DNA of 6,062 bases, taken from the NCBI GenBank assembly GCA_016209995.1, contig JACQVC010000235.1, forward strand, positions 1-6,062, given 5' to 3'. The position numbers and the translations under genes are program-made. The stretch comes from Gemmatimonadota bacterium. GTDB taxonomy: Bacteria; Gemmatimonadota; Gemmatimonadetes; Longimicrobiales; Gaopeijiaceae. Of the stretch, positions 1-6,062 are shown one piece after another (position 1 is the first letter of the stretch; each line of letters starts with the position of its first letter). A model generated the notes under the pieces. That model had not been told where the DNA came from. It searched no databases and saw only the letters and a list, made by a program, of their open reading frames with translations.

Positions 1-2
1 CC

Positions 3-347
3 GTCGAGTTCCCCAACCAGGATCCATTCCTGCACAACGTCTTCTCGTACTCCAGTCCCAGGCGTTTCGACCTGGGGCGATATCCGCAGGGCGAGAGCAA
101 GTCCGTGCGATTCGACCTCCCTGGGATCGTGAAGGTCTATTGCGAGGTTCACCGCTGGATGCGAGCGGCGATCATCGTGGTCGAGAACCCATACCATGCC
201 GTCGTTGCCGAGGATGGAACCTTTGCCATCGCCGATGTGCCAGCCGGTCGCTACGAGCTCGTGATCTGGCACATGGATCTCGGTGAGAAAACCGTCGAGG
301 TCGTCGTACCCGCCCAGGGAACCGTCCGCATTGACACGACTCTCTAG
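3..347 (+). CDS. Cupredoxin / plastocyanin-like periplasmic protein, 3' part (5' end outside window)
   Basis: The frame is open from position 3 to a TAG at 345-347 and gives 114 residues without a start codon, so the gene begins upstream. A GTG at 105 lies inside the conserved domain and is not a credible start. The first part is the C-terminal half of a blue-copper fold. His11 (in DPFLHNVFS) and Cys47, His50 and Met53 (in CEVHRWM) form the expected His...Cys-His-Met type 1 copper ligand set. Residues 64-90 (YHAVVAEDGTFAIADVPAGR then YELVIWH) look like the carboxypeptidase-regulatory-like beta-sandwich that follows the cupredoxin domain in proteins often annotated as 'methylamine utilization protein'. 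That name is inherited annotation, and nothing here shows methylamine metabolism. The protein is probably exported and carries electrons or binds copper in the periplasm. The export signal would lie outside the window. The porin-like gene follows 52 bases downstream on the same strand. Confidence 0.82.
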   Translation, partial: VEFPNQDPFLHNVFSYSSPRRFDLGRYPQGESKSVRFDLPGIVKVYCEVHRWMRAAIIVVENPYHAVVAEDGTFAIADVPAGRYELVIWHMDLGEKTVEVVVPAQGTVRIDTTL

Positions 348-399
348 CAGACTGCCGAGACGCGAGAGCGGGTTGCGGCGCGAGGGCGGCGCGGGCAGC

Positions 400-1638
400 A
401 TGGCTCGCCTCCTGCTCACGGCGTTGCTGCTCGCCGCGCATCCGCTCGCCGGCCTGGGGCAGGAAGGTCCGTTCACCCCGCCCACGCTCGCGGATCTCGG
501 GTTCCGCTACGCGAGCCCGGGCGGATTCTTCGAGATCGTGCTCAGCGGCCGTCTCGACCTCGAGGGATACGTTCCCGCTGACGATCCCGCCTGGATCATC
601 CCCGACACTCGGTCCTTCAGCGCGGGCCGCGTCAGCGTGTTCTCGGATCTCTTCGTGGGCCGGCATCTGTATGGGCTGGCCGAGATCCGTGCCGATCGCG
701 GCGAGGCGCCCACTGACCAGGCTGTGCAGGTTCGCGTCGAGCAGGCGTTCCTGAGATACCAACCCTGGCTCGGTCGCGCCGTGCACGTGCAGGCGGGCGT
801 CTTCGTTTCTCCGTTCGGCGGCTATGCGCAACGACACCACTCGACGGCCGATCCCTTCATACGACCGCCGCTCTTCCATGAGCACCCGACTATGGTGAGC
901 GCTCGCCTGCTTCCTCGCGGCAACGACGGGTTCATTGACTGGAAGCTGAGACCTGCTTTTTTCCGCCCGGTCGGCACTCCGATCGTCTGGGGAATTCCGT
1001 ACCAGGCGGGCGTCATGATCTTCGGGAGCCTGTCTCGGCTGCACGCTCGGGCCGCGCTCATGAACAGCGCACCCTCCAGCGAGCCGAGCGAATGGGGCCT
1101 GGACCTGCAGCAGCGGCGGAAGTTCTCCAGCGTCCTGCACCTGGACTACGAGTGGACCGCGGAGCTGCGTACCGGGATCTCGTACAATCAGGGGCCCTAC
1201 CTCGAGGAAAGCGCCGTCAGTAGCGCGGCGAACGCCGCCATCTCGATCAACGGATATGACCAGAAGACATTGGGCTTTGAAGCGACGTTCGCGCGCGGTC
1301 GCACCGAGATACGCAGCGAGCTGCTCCTGGACTGGTGGGAAGTCCCGCGTGTCGACGATGTGCCGAGGGAGACGGCGTACTACGCGGAGGGCAAGCTCAA
1401 ACTGATCCCCGGCCTTTACGCGGCCTTACGCTACGGCGCGATCGACTTCAACCGCATCGCTCGCTCCGACGGGACCCTCGAGCCGTGGGATTACGACGTG
1501 CGGCGCTGGCAGCTCGGCGCGGGATACCAGTTCGGCCGCAATACCGGCGTTCAGGCCGAATACGCCATCACCCGCACCTCGGGACCCGTCGACCCGCGAG
1601 ACAACCTCGCCTCTCTGCGTTTGTGGTGGGAGTTCTAG
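400..1638 (+). CDS. Outer-membrane porin-like beta-barrel protein
   Basis: The product is 412 residues from ATG 400. The frame is open upstream to 283, but that part overlaps the cupredoxin gene and reads as arginine-rich non-protein sequence. ATG 400 places a classical signal peptide at the N-terminus: MAR, a leucine/alanine core, and probable cleavage near Gly20 (LAGLG then QEG). An in-frame TTG at 373 is a weaker alternative. No strong ribosome site precedes ATG 400; the best is GAGGG at 382-386, 13 bases away. The mature part alternates polar and hydrophobic residues in short strands rich in Tyr, Trp and Phe, with Gly/Asp turns. It ends in LRLWWEF, with the terminal Phe typical of BAM-inserted barrels. 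Segments such as VQAGVFVSPFGGYAQR and GISYNQGPYL resemble porin-type proteins of the phosphate-selective porin kind, but I cannot name a substrate or exact family. The distance to the cupredoxin gene suggests co-transcription. A barrel is well supported; transport specificity is unknown. Confidence 0.75.
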   Translation: MARLLLTALLLAAHPLAGLGQEGPFTPPTLADLGFRYASPGGFFEIVLSGRLDLEGYVPADDPAWIIPDTRSFSAGRVSVFSDLFVGRHLYGLAEIRADRGEAPTDQAVQVRVEQAFLRYQPWLGRAVHVQAGVFVSPFGGYAQRHHSTADPFIRPPLFHEHPTMVSARLLPRGNDGFIDWKLRPAFFRPVGTPIVWGIPYQAGVMIFGSLSRLHARAALMNSAPSSEPSEWGLDLQQRRKFSSVLHLDYEWTAELRTGISYNQGPYLEESAVSSAANAAISINGYDQKTLGFEATFARGRTEIRSELLLDWWEVPRVDDVPRETAYYAEGKLKLIPGLYAALRYGAIDFNRIARSDGTLEPWDYDVRRWQLGAGYQFGRNTGVQAEYAITRTSGPVDPRDNLASLRLWWEF

Positions 1639-1643
1639 CGGCC

Positions 1644-1685
1644 AGGAGCCTGTGCGAGCCATGGGGGTGCGGCCGACAGGCTCCT
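1644..1685. terminator. Inverted repeat between convergent genes, possible bidirectional terminator
   Basis: AGGAGCCTGT at 1644-1653 is the exact reverse complement of ACAGGCTCCT at 1676-1685, leaving a 22-base loop that contains CCATGG. It lies 5 bases after the stop of the barrel-protein gene and covers two bases of the deaminase stop codon (1684-1686, minus strand). Its place between two 3' ends suggests a transcription or mRNA-end signal for both genes. Neither strand has a T-run after the stem, so it is not a classical intrinsic terminator. It could act with Rho or protect 3' ends. Confidence 0.42.
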
Positions 1686-3393
1686 AAACCCACAGGTCCA
1701 CTCGCCGAAACTGCTCCACGTCCACCAGTCCCTGGTCCGTCAGCTTGAGCGCGGGGATTACCTCGAGGGCCAGGAACGACATGGCCATGAAGGGGTCGTG
1801 GAGAGGCGAGCCCAAGGAACGGGCGGCCGCTACGACCTGCTCGAGTTGTCGCCGGATGGCCTCGATCGGCTCCGTGGACATGAGCCCGGCGACCGGGAGG
1901 GCCAGGCTGGCCAAGACGCGCTCGCCCTCTGCCGCAGCCAGACCGCCGCTCATCGCCGCGACCTGACGTGCCGCCGTGAGCATCGAGACGTCATCCGCGC
2001 CGATGACGATGAGGTTGTGGTGGTCATGCGCGACCGTACCCGCGATCGCGCCGCGACGAAGCCCCATGCCCTTGACGATGCCCAGGCCGATGCCGCTGCG
2101 GCCGCTGTGCCGCTCGATGACCGCGATCTTGAGCAGGTCGCGCTCCGGGTCCGCGACCACCTGCCCGCCGCGTACGGAGGGCTTCTCCACGTCGTGGCCC
2201 GTCACGATCTGGTCCGGAATCACCCGGATCACGCGCAGCGACTCACCTCTCGCCGGAATCGCCAGGTCCACGCGGCTCCAGTCGATCCGCACCGAGGGCG
2301 GCGGTGGGGCGGGTGGCGCCACGTTCGGCCAGTCCGTGATTCGCCCCGACTCCGCTACCGCGCGACCGCCGCTGAGCACGATCTCGGCCTCGGGGCGCTC
2401 CCAATCCGAGAAGACTACGAGGTCGGCTCTGCGCCCCGGCGCCACCGCCCCCCGATCCCCCAGACCGAAATGCTCGGCTGCGTTCAGCGTGGCCATGCGC
2501 AGGGCCTCGACGGGCGACACGCCCTCCTCGATCAAGATGCGCACCATGTGGTCGATTCCGCCCTCATCCAGAAGGTCGGGCGGCTGACGATCGTCCGTGC
2601 TGAGCCCGCAGCGCCGCAGGCTCGCATCCGTGAGCGCGGGGACCAGCGCGCGCAGATTGCGAGCGTTCGTGGCCTCGCGCAGAAACACGAACATGCCACG
2701 ACGCAGCTTCTCCAGCGCTTCATCCGCCGTCGTCGATTCGTGGTCCGACGCGGGGCCCGCCGCTACGTAGGCGTTCAGCGCGGCGCCGCGCACTCCCGGG
2801 GCATGCCCATCGGTGACCCTGCCGCGAAATGCTTCCAACTTGGCCCACACCTCCGGGTCGCCGCCGATCACGCCTGGGAAGTTCATCACCTCGGCCAGCC
2901 CCAGCACACGATCGCGTCCCCTCAGCGCGGCCAGCTCCGCGGGCCCCAACTTGGCGCCCGCCGTCCCCATCGACGTGGCTGGCACACACGAGCTGGCCAT
3001 CACGAACACGCTGAGCGGGAGTCCCGCGCTCGCCGCCAGCATGTACTCGATGCCCGCCACGCCGTGCACGTTGGCAATCTCGTGGGGATCACATACCACC
3101 GTGGTCGTGCCGCGAGGCACCACGGCACGAGCGAACTCCGACGGTACCGCCAGGCTGGACTCGATGTGCACGTGCGCATCGATGAACCCTGGACACACGT
3201 ACCGGCCGCCCACGTCCAGCGTTCGCAGTCCCTTGTAGCTCGCGCCTACCCCCGCGATCCAGGGACCGGCTAGTGCCACGTCCGTTTCCTCCACCTCGCC
3301 GGTGAACACGTTGATCACGCGCCCGTTCGTGATCACCACGTCCGCCGGACGGTCACCCCGCGCTACCTCCACCATCTCCAGACGTGTCATCAT
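1684..3393 (-). CDS. ade: Adenine deaminase
   Basis: This is a full-length amidohydrolase of 569 residues, the usual size for Ade. It converts adenine to hypoxanthine and ammonia (EC 3.5.4.2) in cytoplasmic purine salvage. The N-terminal urease-like sandwich leads into the metal-binding barrel: DAHVHIESS at 72-80 (His74, His76), CDPHEIANVHG with His104, AEVMNFPGVIGGDP with Glu168, DGHAPG with His197, SDHES with His218, and STDDRQ with the Asp267-Asp268 pair. NAAEHFGLGDRGAVAPGRRA followed by DLVVF at 304-328 is the typical exit from the barrel. A short proline-rich linker follows near 360-366. The C-terminal adenine-deaminase domain is also present (ERHSGRSGIGLGIVKGMGLR at 427-446; VAHDHHNLIVIG at 454-465). 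All expected ligands are visible, so activity is likely. Two adjacent ATG codons compete for the start. The Shine-Dalgarno at 3398-3403 lies 4 bases from the first and 7 from the second, so the protein may be 568 residues. It is transcribed convergently with the barrel gene and divergently from the kinase. Confidence 0.93.
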   Translation of the reverse strand: MMTRLEMVEVARGDRPADVVITNGRVINVFTGEVEETDVALAGPWIAGVGASYKGLRTLDVGGRYVCPGFIDAHVHIESSLAVPSEFARAVVPRGTTTVVCDPHEIANVHGVAGIEYMLAASAGLPLSVFVMASSCVPATSMGTAGAKLGPAELAALRGRDRVLGLAEVMNFPGVIGGDPEVWAKLEAFRGRVTDGHAPGVRGAALNAYVAAGPASDHESTTADEALEKLRRGMFVFLREATNARNLRALVPALTDASLRRCGLSTDDRQPPDLLDEGGIDHMVRILIEEGVSPVEALRMATLNAAEHFGLGDRGAVAPGRRADLVVFSDWERPEAEIVLSGGRAVAESGRITDWPNVAPPAPPPPSVRIDWSRVDLAIPARGESLRVIRVIPDQIVTGHDVEKPSVRGGQVVADPERDLLKIAVIERHSGRSGIGLGIVKGMGLRRGAIAGTVAHDHHNLIVIGADDVSMLTAARQVAAMSGGLAAAEGERVLASLALPVAGLMSTEPIEAIRRQLEQVVAAARSLGSPLHDPFMAMSFLALEVIPALKLTDQGLVDVEQFRRVDLWV

Positions 3394-3397
3394 CTCG

Positions 3398-3403
3398 CTC
3401 CCT
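3398..3403 (-). promoter_or_regulatory. Ribosome binding site of the adenine deaminase gene
   Basis: On the minus strand AGGGAG precedes the double ATG. Spacing is 4 bases to the ATG at 3391-3393 and 7 bases to the ATG at 3388-3390. The second spacing is closer to optimal, so the downstream ATG may be the true start. Confidence 0.6.
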
Positions 3404-3440
3404 GAGGCTGCACCTCACTCCAATTTCGCGGGGTCATCGC

Positions 3441-3467
3441 AAAATACCAATCCAGAAATGTTGTAAA
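3441..3467 (-). promoter_or_regulatory. Candidate promoter for adenine deaminase
   Basis: Read on the minus strand, TTTACA (3462-3467) and TATTTT (3441-3446) are separated by 15 bases. The -10 element is preceded by TGG (3447-3449), giving an extended -10. The spacer is shorter than the optimal 17, which an extended -10 can partly compensate. Transcription would start near 3434, leaving a leader of about 40 bases that carries the Shine-Dalgarno. The call rests on consensus matching in an AT-rich stretch, so it is only a candidate. Confidence 0.33.
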
Positions 3468-3516
3468 TTGCAAAATCTCGCGCTAGCTTTCCTTAAGAGG
3501 TGGCCGAAAACTACTG

Positions 3517-3611
3517 AAAAAAAAAGGGAGAGAGGGGGATCCGCGAGATATGGGGATTGCTTCGCGACCCGTGATGTATCCCCGCATCTCCCACATCCGA
3601 GTCTCTCCCTT
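3517..3611 (-). terminator. Nested stem structure with T-run, candidate intrinsic terminator on the minus strand
   Basis: Three mutually compatible stems nest here. AAGGGAGAGA (3524-3533) pairs perfectly with TCTCTCCCTT (3602-3611). GGGGAT (3535-3540) pairs with ATCCCC (3578-3583). CGCGA (3542-3546) pairs with TCGCG (3562-3566). On the minus strand the outer stem runs straight into nine T residues (3525 down to 3517), which is intrinsic-terminator architecture. On the plus strand the stem is followed by the TTG-rich 3610-3626, so some bidirectional activity is possible. A second GGGGAT at 3552-3557 can compete for ATCCCC. No minus-strand gene is seen upstream that would need terminating. It could end a small RNA, block antisense transcripts leaving the kinase gene, or act as a leader structure for the kinase mRNA. 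Confidence 0.42.
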
Positions 3612-3692
3612 GTTGTTGTAGTTGTTCAGTGACGTGTTCAAAGTCAAAGGTGATGCTCAGGCCGGTGAGGGCCAGGATCTACGGTCAGTGGC

Positions 3693-5366
3693 ATGGATAA
3701 TCAATCGATAGTGGTCGGGCCGGTGGTCCGCGGTTGGGGCCGGGCGCAGCTTCTGCGCTGGCTCTACCTGGGGCGCATGACCCTGGTGACGGGCATCTTC
3801 GCCGGGGTCTTGCTGGCGTGGGTGGGCGCGGGACCGGTGACGACGCTGCTCGCGACCGTGATGTTCATCAGCGCCGCGGGTGTCACGACGGCATCCTATT
3901 GGTACACGCATTGGCGTGGGCGCGAGCCCAACGAGAACTTCCTTTACGTCCAGGTGATTTTCGACGCCCTGCTCGTGACCGGAGTCGTGCACATCACGGG
4001 CGGCGGTCAGAGCGACTTCGCGCCGTTGTACATCCTGGTGATCAGCGCGGGCGCATTGCTGCTGCCCATCCGGGGCGGCGCCCTGATCAGCGGGCTGGCG
4101 AGCATCCTCTACTTCGCGGACATCGTTTGGGGGCAGCGCAGCACCGTGGGCGTCACGGTGTTCGTGCAGATCGGGCTCTTCGCGCTGGTGGCGGTGGCCA
4201 CGGGGTACCTGGGCGATCGCGTTCGCCGCGCGGGCATCGCTTTGGGAGCAGTGGAGTCCGAGCTGCGGCGGCTGCGCCTGGACACGGGCGACATCCTGGG
4301 CAACATCGGGACGGGCGTGCTGACGGTCGATGGGAGCGGGTACCTCGCCTACATGAATCCGGCCGCGGAGCAGCTCCTGGGCGTCTCGCACGCGCAGTGG
4401 GCGGGCGCGCCAGTGCTGGAGCTGCTGGAGCGGAAGTCCTCCGGGCTGTCGCGAGCGATCCAGCAGACCCTGACGGAGCGGCGCCCCGTGACGCGGCGCA
4501 AGGCCGTCACGCTGCGTGGGGATCAGGAGGTCGTGCTGGGCGTGAGCACGACGGTACTGGACCGCGAGGATGCGGGTGCCCCTTCGGTGACCGCGATCTT
4601 CCAGGACATCACGACCGAAGAGCAGTTGCAAGCTCTTCACCTCAGGACCGAGCGCCTCGAGGCTATCGCCGAGCTCTCCGCTTCGCTGGCCCATGAGATC
4701 AAGAATCCCCTGGCGTCGATCCGCAGCGCGGTCGAGCAGCTCTCGAGCCCTAACCTCGACGCGGACGATCAGGGGTCCCTGGAGAAGCTGGTGCTGACGG
4801 AATCCGATCGCTTGAGTCGTCTGCTGTCGGAGTTCATCGAGTTCGCTCGCGTGCGCATTGGCTCTCCGGAGGATGTGGACCTCAACTCCGTCGTCGAGCA
4901 CGCCGTGGGCGTTGTGCGTCAGCATCCCGAAGCGGCAGATGGGGTGCAGATCCGCTATGCCGGCGGCAACGGACGACTCTGCGTGCGCGGCGACGCGGAT
5001 TTGCTGCACCGAGCCGTGTTGAATCTCTTGTTGAACGCCGTGCACTTCGCCGGGCCGAAGGGATACGTCGAGGTTTCGCTCGACCGCGTGGAGCCGCGTG
5101 CGCTGCCGCCTGGCATGCAGACGTCGCGCGTGGTTCGCCTGCGTGTTCGCGACTCGGGGCTGGGGATCGACCCGAAGGTTCTGCCGCGCATCTTCGACCC
5201 CTTTTTCACGACGCGGCGCGGCGGCAGCGGGCTGGGGCTCGCCGTGGTGCACCGGGCCGTCGAAGCCCATCAAGGCGCGGTTCTGGTCGACCCCGGCCTG
5301 GGGCGGGGCGCCGAGTTCACGATCTACCTTCCGTCTGTTCCTGAAGCGCAAGAGGAGATGACGTGA
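3693..5366 (+). CDS. pilS: PilS-type sensor histidine kinase (six TM helices, PAS, HisKA, HATPase)
   Basis: The protein has 557 residues, close to the usual PilS length. ATG 3693 is the only start available, because an in-frame TGA lies at 3666-3668. Its ribosome site is poor (AGGA at 3674-3677, 15 bases away), suggesting low translation. Six probable membrane helices lie near residues 28-47, 49-70, 84-101, 109-125, 128-146 and 152-173. The segment [19 protein letters not shown] is characteristic of the PilS membrane domain. A PAS domain follows at about 195-310 ([20 protein letters not shown], then [10 protein letters not shown]). HisKA carries [16 protein letters not shown] with phospho-acceptor His334. 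The ATPase domain shows the N box (Asn448 in NLLLNAV), DSGLGI at 487-492, FDPFFTT at 501-507 and GGSGLGL at 510-516. It should autophosphorylate and control the regulator encoded next. In PilS proteins the membrane domain senses the pilin level; whether that holds here is inference. A different NtrB/AtoS-like role cannot be excluded. Confidence 0.85.
   Translation: MDNQSIVVGPVVRGWGRAQLLRWLYLGRMTLVTGIFAGVLLAWVGAGPVTTLLATVMFISAAGVTTASYWYTHWRGREPNENFLYVQVIFDALLVTGVVHITGGGQSDFAPLYILVISAGALLLPIRGGALISGLASILYFADIVWGQRSTVGVTVFVQIGLFALVAVATGYLGDRVRRAGIALGAVESELRRLRLDTGDILGNIGTGVLTVDGSGYLAYMNPAAEQLLGVSHAQWAGAPVLELLERKSSGLSRAIQQTLTERRPVTRRKAVTLRGDQEVVLGVSTTVLDREDAGAPSVTAIFQDITTEEQLQALHLRTERLEAIAELSASLAHEIKNPLASIRSAVEQLSSPNLDADDQGSLEKLVLTESDRLSRLLSEFIEFARVRIGSPEDVDLNSVVEHAVGVVRQHPEAADGVQIRYAGGNGRLCVRGDADLLHRAVLNLLLNAVHFAGPKGYVEVSLDRVEPRALPPGMQTSRVVRLRVRDSGLGIDPKVLPRIFDPFFTTRRGGSGLGLAVVHRAVEAHQGAVLVDPGLGRGAEFTIYLPSVPEAQEEMT
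5353..5357 (+). promoter_or_regulatory. Ribosome binding site deciding the GTG start of the response regulator
   Basis: AGGAG at 5353-5357, within AAGAGGAG, lies 5 bases before GTG 5363 and inside the end of the kinase gene. It supports GTG 5363 as the start and implies translational coupling across the GTGA overlap. Confidence 0.65.
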
Positions 5367-6062
5367 GTACGAAGCCGAGGGTTCTGCTGGTCGATGACGA
5401 GACGGGCATCCTCGAGACCCTGAGGATTCTCTTCAAGAACGAGGGTTACGAGGTCCATTGCGCAGGCGGCGGAAGAGAGGCGGTGGAAACGCTCGAGAGC
5501 TTGCGGCCGGACATCGTGATCAGCGACATCCGCATGCCGACGGTCACCGGGCTCGACGTGTTGGCGAAGGCGAGGGAGGTGGATCCCGAAATCGCGGTCA
5601 TCCTGATGACGGCGCAGGCGTCGCTCCAGTCCGCGATCCGAGCTGTTAATGAAGGTGCGTATCACTACCTGCAGAAGCCCTTCTCGAACGATGAGCTGCT
5701 GAACGTCTGCCGGCGGGCGGCCGAAGCCCGGCTGCTGCGCGCGGAGAACCGCGAGCTCAAGAAAGAGATCCGCCGCCGGGAGCGCAGTGGCGAGGGCCGC
5801 CCCGTGGGGAAGAGCCGGGGATTCACCGAGGTCGTCAAGCTGGCCGAGACCGTGGCGCCCACCGACTCGACGATTCTGATCAGCGGCGAAAGCGGGACCG
5901 GTAAGGAGGTTCTGGCCCGCTACATCCACGAGCTTTCGGACCGCACCGACGGGCCTTTCTTCTCGATCAACTGCGGGGCCTTGCCGGAAAGCCTCCTCGA
6001 GTCGGAGCTGTTCGGGCACGTCAAGGGTTCTTTCACCGGGGCGACGCGGGACAAGGAAGGGC
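5363..6062 (+). CDS. pilR: NtrC/PilR-type sigma-54-dependent response regulator, 5' part (3' end outside window)
   Basis: The frame is open from GTG 5363 to the right edge, giving 233 residues without a stop. The receiver domain (about 5-120) has the acidic pair Asp11-Asp12 (LLVDDE), phospho-acceptor Asp55 (ISDIRMP), Thr83 (LMTAQ) and Lys105 (LQKPF). A charged, probably coiled-coil linker follows at about 120-142. The AAA+ domain then begins with Walker A GESGTGKE at 175-182 and the sigma-54 contact loop as GSFTGA at 222-227, rather than the more common GAFTGA. Walker B, the rest of the AAA+ domain and the DNA-binding helix-turn-helix lie beyond the window. The start overlaps the kinase stop by four bases (GTGA), so the two are co-transcribed and probably translationally coupled. 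Phosphorylated, it should activate sigma-54 promoters. PilR is the likely identity because the partner has PilS topology, but the sequence in view only proves an NtrC-family regulator. Confidence 0.85.
   Translation, partial: MSTKPRVLLVDDETGILETLRILFKNEGYEVHCAGGGREAVETLESLRPDIVISDIRMPTVTGLDVLAKAREVDPEIAVILMTAQASLQSAIRAVNEGAYHYLQKPFSNDELLNVCRRAAEARLLRAENRELKKEIRRRERSGEGRPVGKSRGFTEVVKLAETVAPTDSTILISGESGTGKEVLARYIHELSDRTDGPFFSINCGALPESLLESELFGHVKGSFTGATRDKEG

Larger units (their letters stand above)
3394..3692. other. Divergent intergenic region between adenine deaminase and sensor kinase
   Basis: These 299 bases separate two divergent 5' ends. The left half (about 3420-3525) is much richer in A and T than the flanking genes, as expected for a promoter zone. 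It contains a candidate extended -10 promoter for the deaminase, a 24-base purine run, a nested stem structure, a TTG-rich stretch at 3610-3626, and a tandem TCAAAG TCAAAG at 3638-3649. I found no convincing sigma-54 (-24/-12) or sigma-70 promoter for the kinase, and no purine riboswitch core. The frame open at 3384-3632 is low-complexity and has no protein-like character. Confidence 0.7.

Noticed and set aside
352..398. Hairpin CTGCC/GGCAG before the barrel gene
   Set aside because: It has only five pairs with a loop of more than 35 bases in GC-rich DNA, which chance explains.
283..399. Upstream extension of the barrel-protein gene
   Set aside because: It overlaps the cupredoxin gene and would place 39 charged residues before an evident signal peptide.
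172..1140. A 322-residue open frame on the minus strand across the cupredoxin and barrel genes
   Set aside because: It spans two plus-strand genes and their gap, is strongly charged, and has no domain.
1798..3273. A 491-residue open frame on the plus strand inside the adenine deaminase gene
   Set aside because: It is antisense to a complete, motif-perfect deaminase. Its product is rich in Arg and His and has no recognisable fold.
3384..3632. An 82-residue open frame in the intergenic region, ending in a valine run
   Set aside because: It begins inside the deaminase gene on the opposite strand, is low-complexity, and has no ribosome site. The valine run is only the TTG-rich stretch read in one frame.
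3660..3673. GGCC-GGTGAG-GGCC small hairpin before the kinase start
   Set aside because: It has four base pairs without extension, too weak to claim a regulatory role.
3394..3692. Purine riboswitch controlling the adenine deaminase
   Set aside because: I see no purine-aptamer core or paired loop motifs. The candidate deaminase promoter leaves a leader of only about 40 bases, and the stem structure lies upstream of it.
3394..3692. Sigma-54 promoter for autoregulation of the kinase operon
   Set aside because: I checked candidate GG-N10-GC pairs on both strands near the stems and found none with a fitting TGGC/TTGC context.
3657..5351. A 564-residue open frame on the minus strand covering nearly the whole kinase gene
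   Set aside because: The plus strand encodes an unmistakable histidine kinase with all motifs. The antisense product is arginine-, histidine- and glutamine-rich with no domain, which is the usual shadow in GC-rich codon usage.

Overview
The window comes from a GC-rich Gram-negative bacterium. It encodes a periplasmic copper protein, an outer-membrane beta-barrel protein with a signal peptide and a C-terminal Phe, and a NtrC-family (sigma-54) two-component pair. The phylum cannot be fixed from this sequence alone. An uncultured lineage such as Gemmatimonadota, Acidobacteriota or a deltaproteobacterial relative would fit, but that is a guess. I see no mobile element, tRNA, rRNA or CRISPR array.

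Layout. (1) Positions 3-347, plus strand: the 3' part of a cupredoxin (plastocyanin-like) gene, cut by the left edge. (2) Positions 400-1638, plus strand: an outer-membrane porin-like barrel protein 52 bases downstream, probably in the same operon. (3) Positions 1639-1686: a short convergent junction with a perfect 10-bp inverted repeat that reaches into the stop codon of the next gene. (4) Positions 1684-3393, minus strand: a complete adenine deaminase. (5) Positions 3394-3692: a divergent intergenic region, visibly more AT-rich in its left half. It holds a candidate promoter for the deaminase and a large nested stem structure that ends in a T9 run when read on the minus strand. (6) Positions 3693-5366, plus strand: a six-helix PAS-containing histidine kinase of the PilS type. 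(7) Position 5363 to the right edge, plus strand: its NtrC/PilR-type response regulator, overlapping the kinase by 4 bases (GTGA) and truncated by the window.

How the genes work together. The copper protein and the barrel protein form an envelope unit, and pairing them functionally is inference. The deaminase stands alone in purine salvage, with neighbours on convergent and divergent sides. The kinase and regulator are a cognate pair: the kinase should phosphorylate Asp55 of the regulator, which then activates sigma-54 promoters, for type IV pilin genes if it is truly PilS/PilR. No pilin gene is in view.

Most of the window is ordinary conserved coding sequence and I do not see a new multi-gene system. 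The least explained part is the structured stretch at about 3516-3626 between the deaminase and the kinase.
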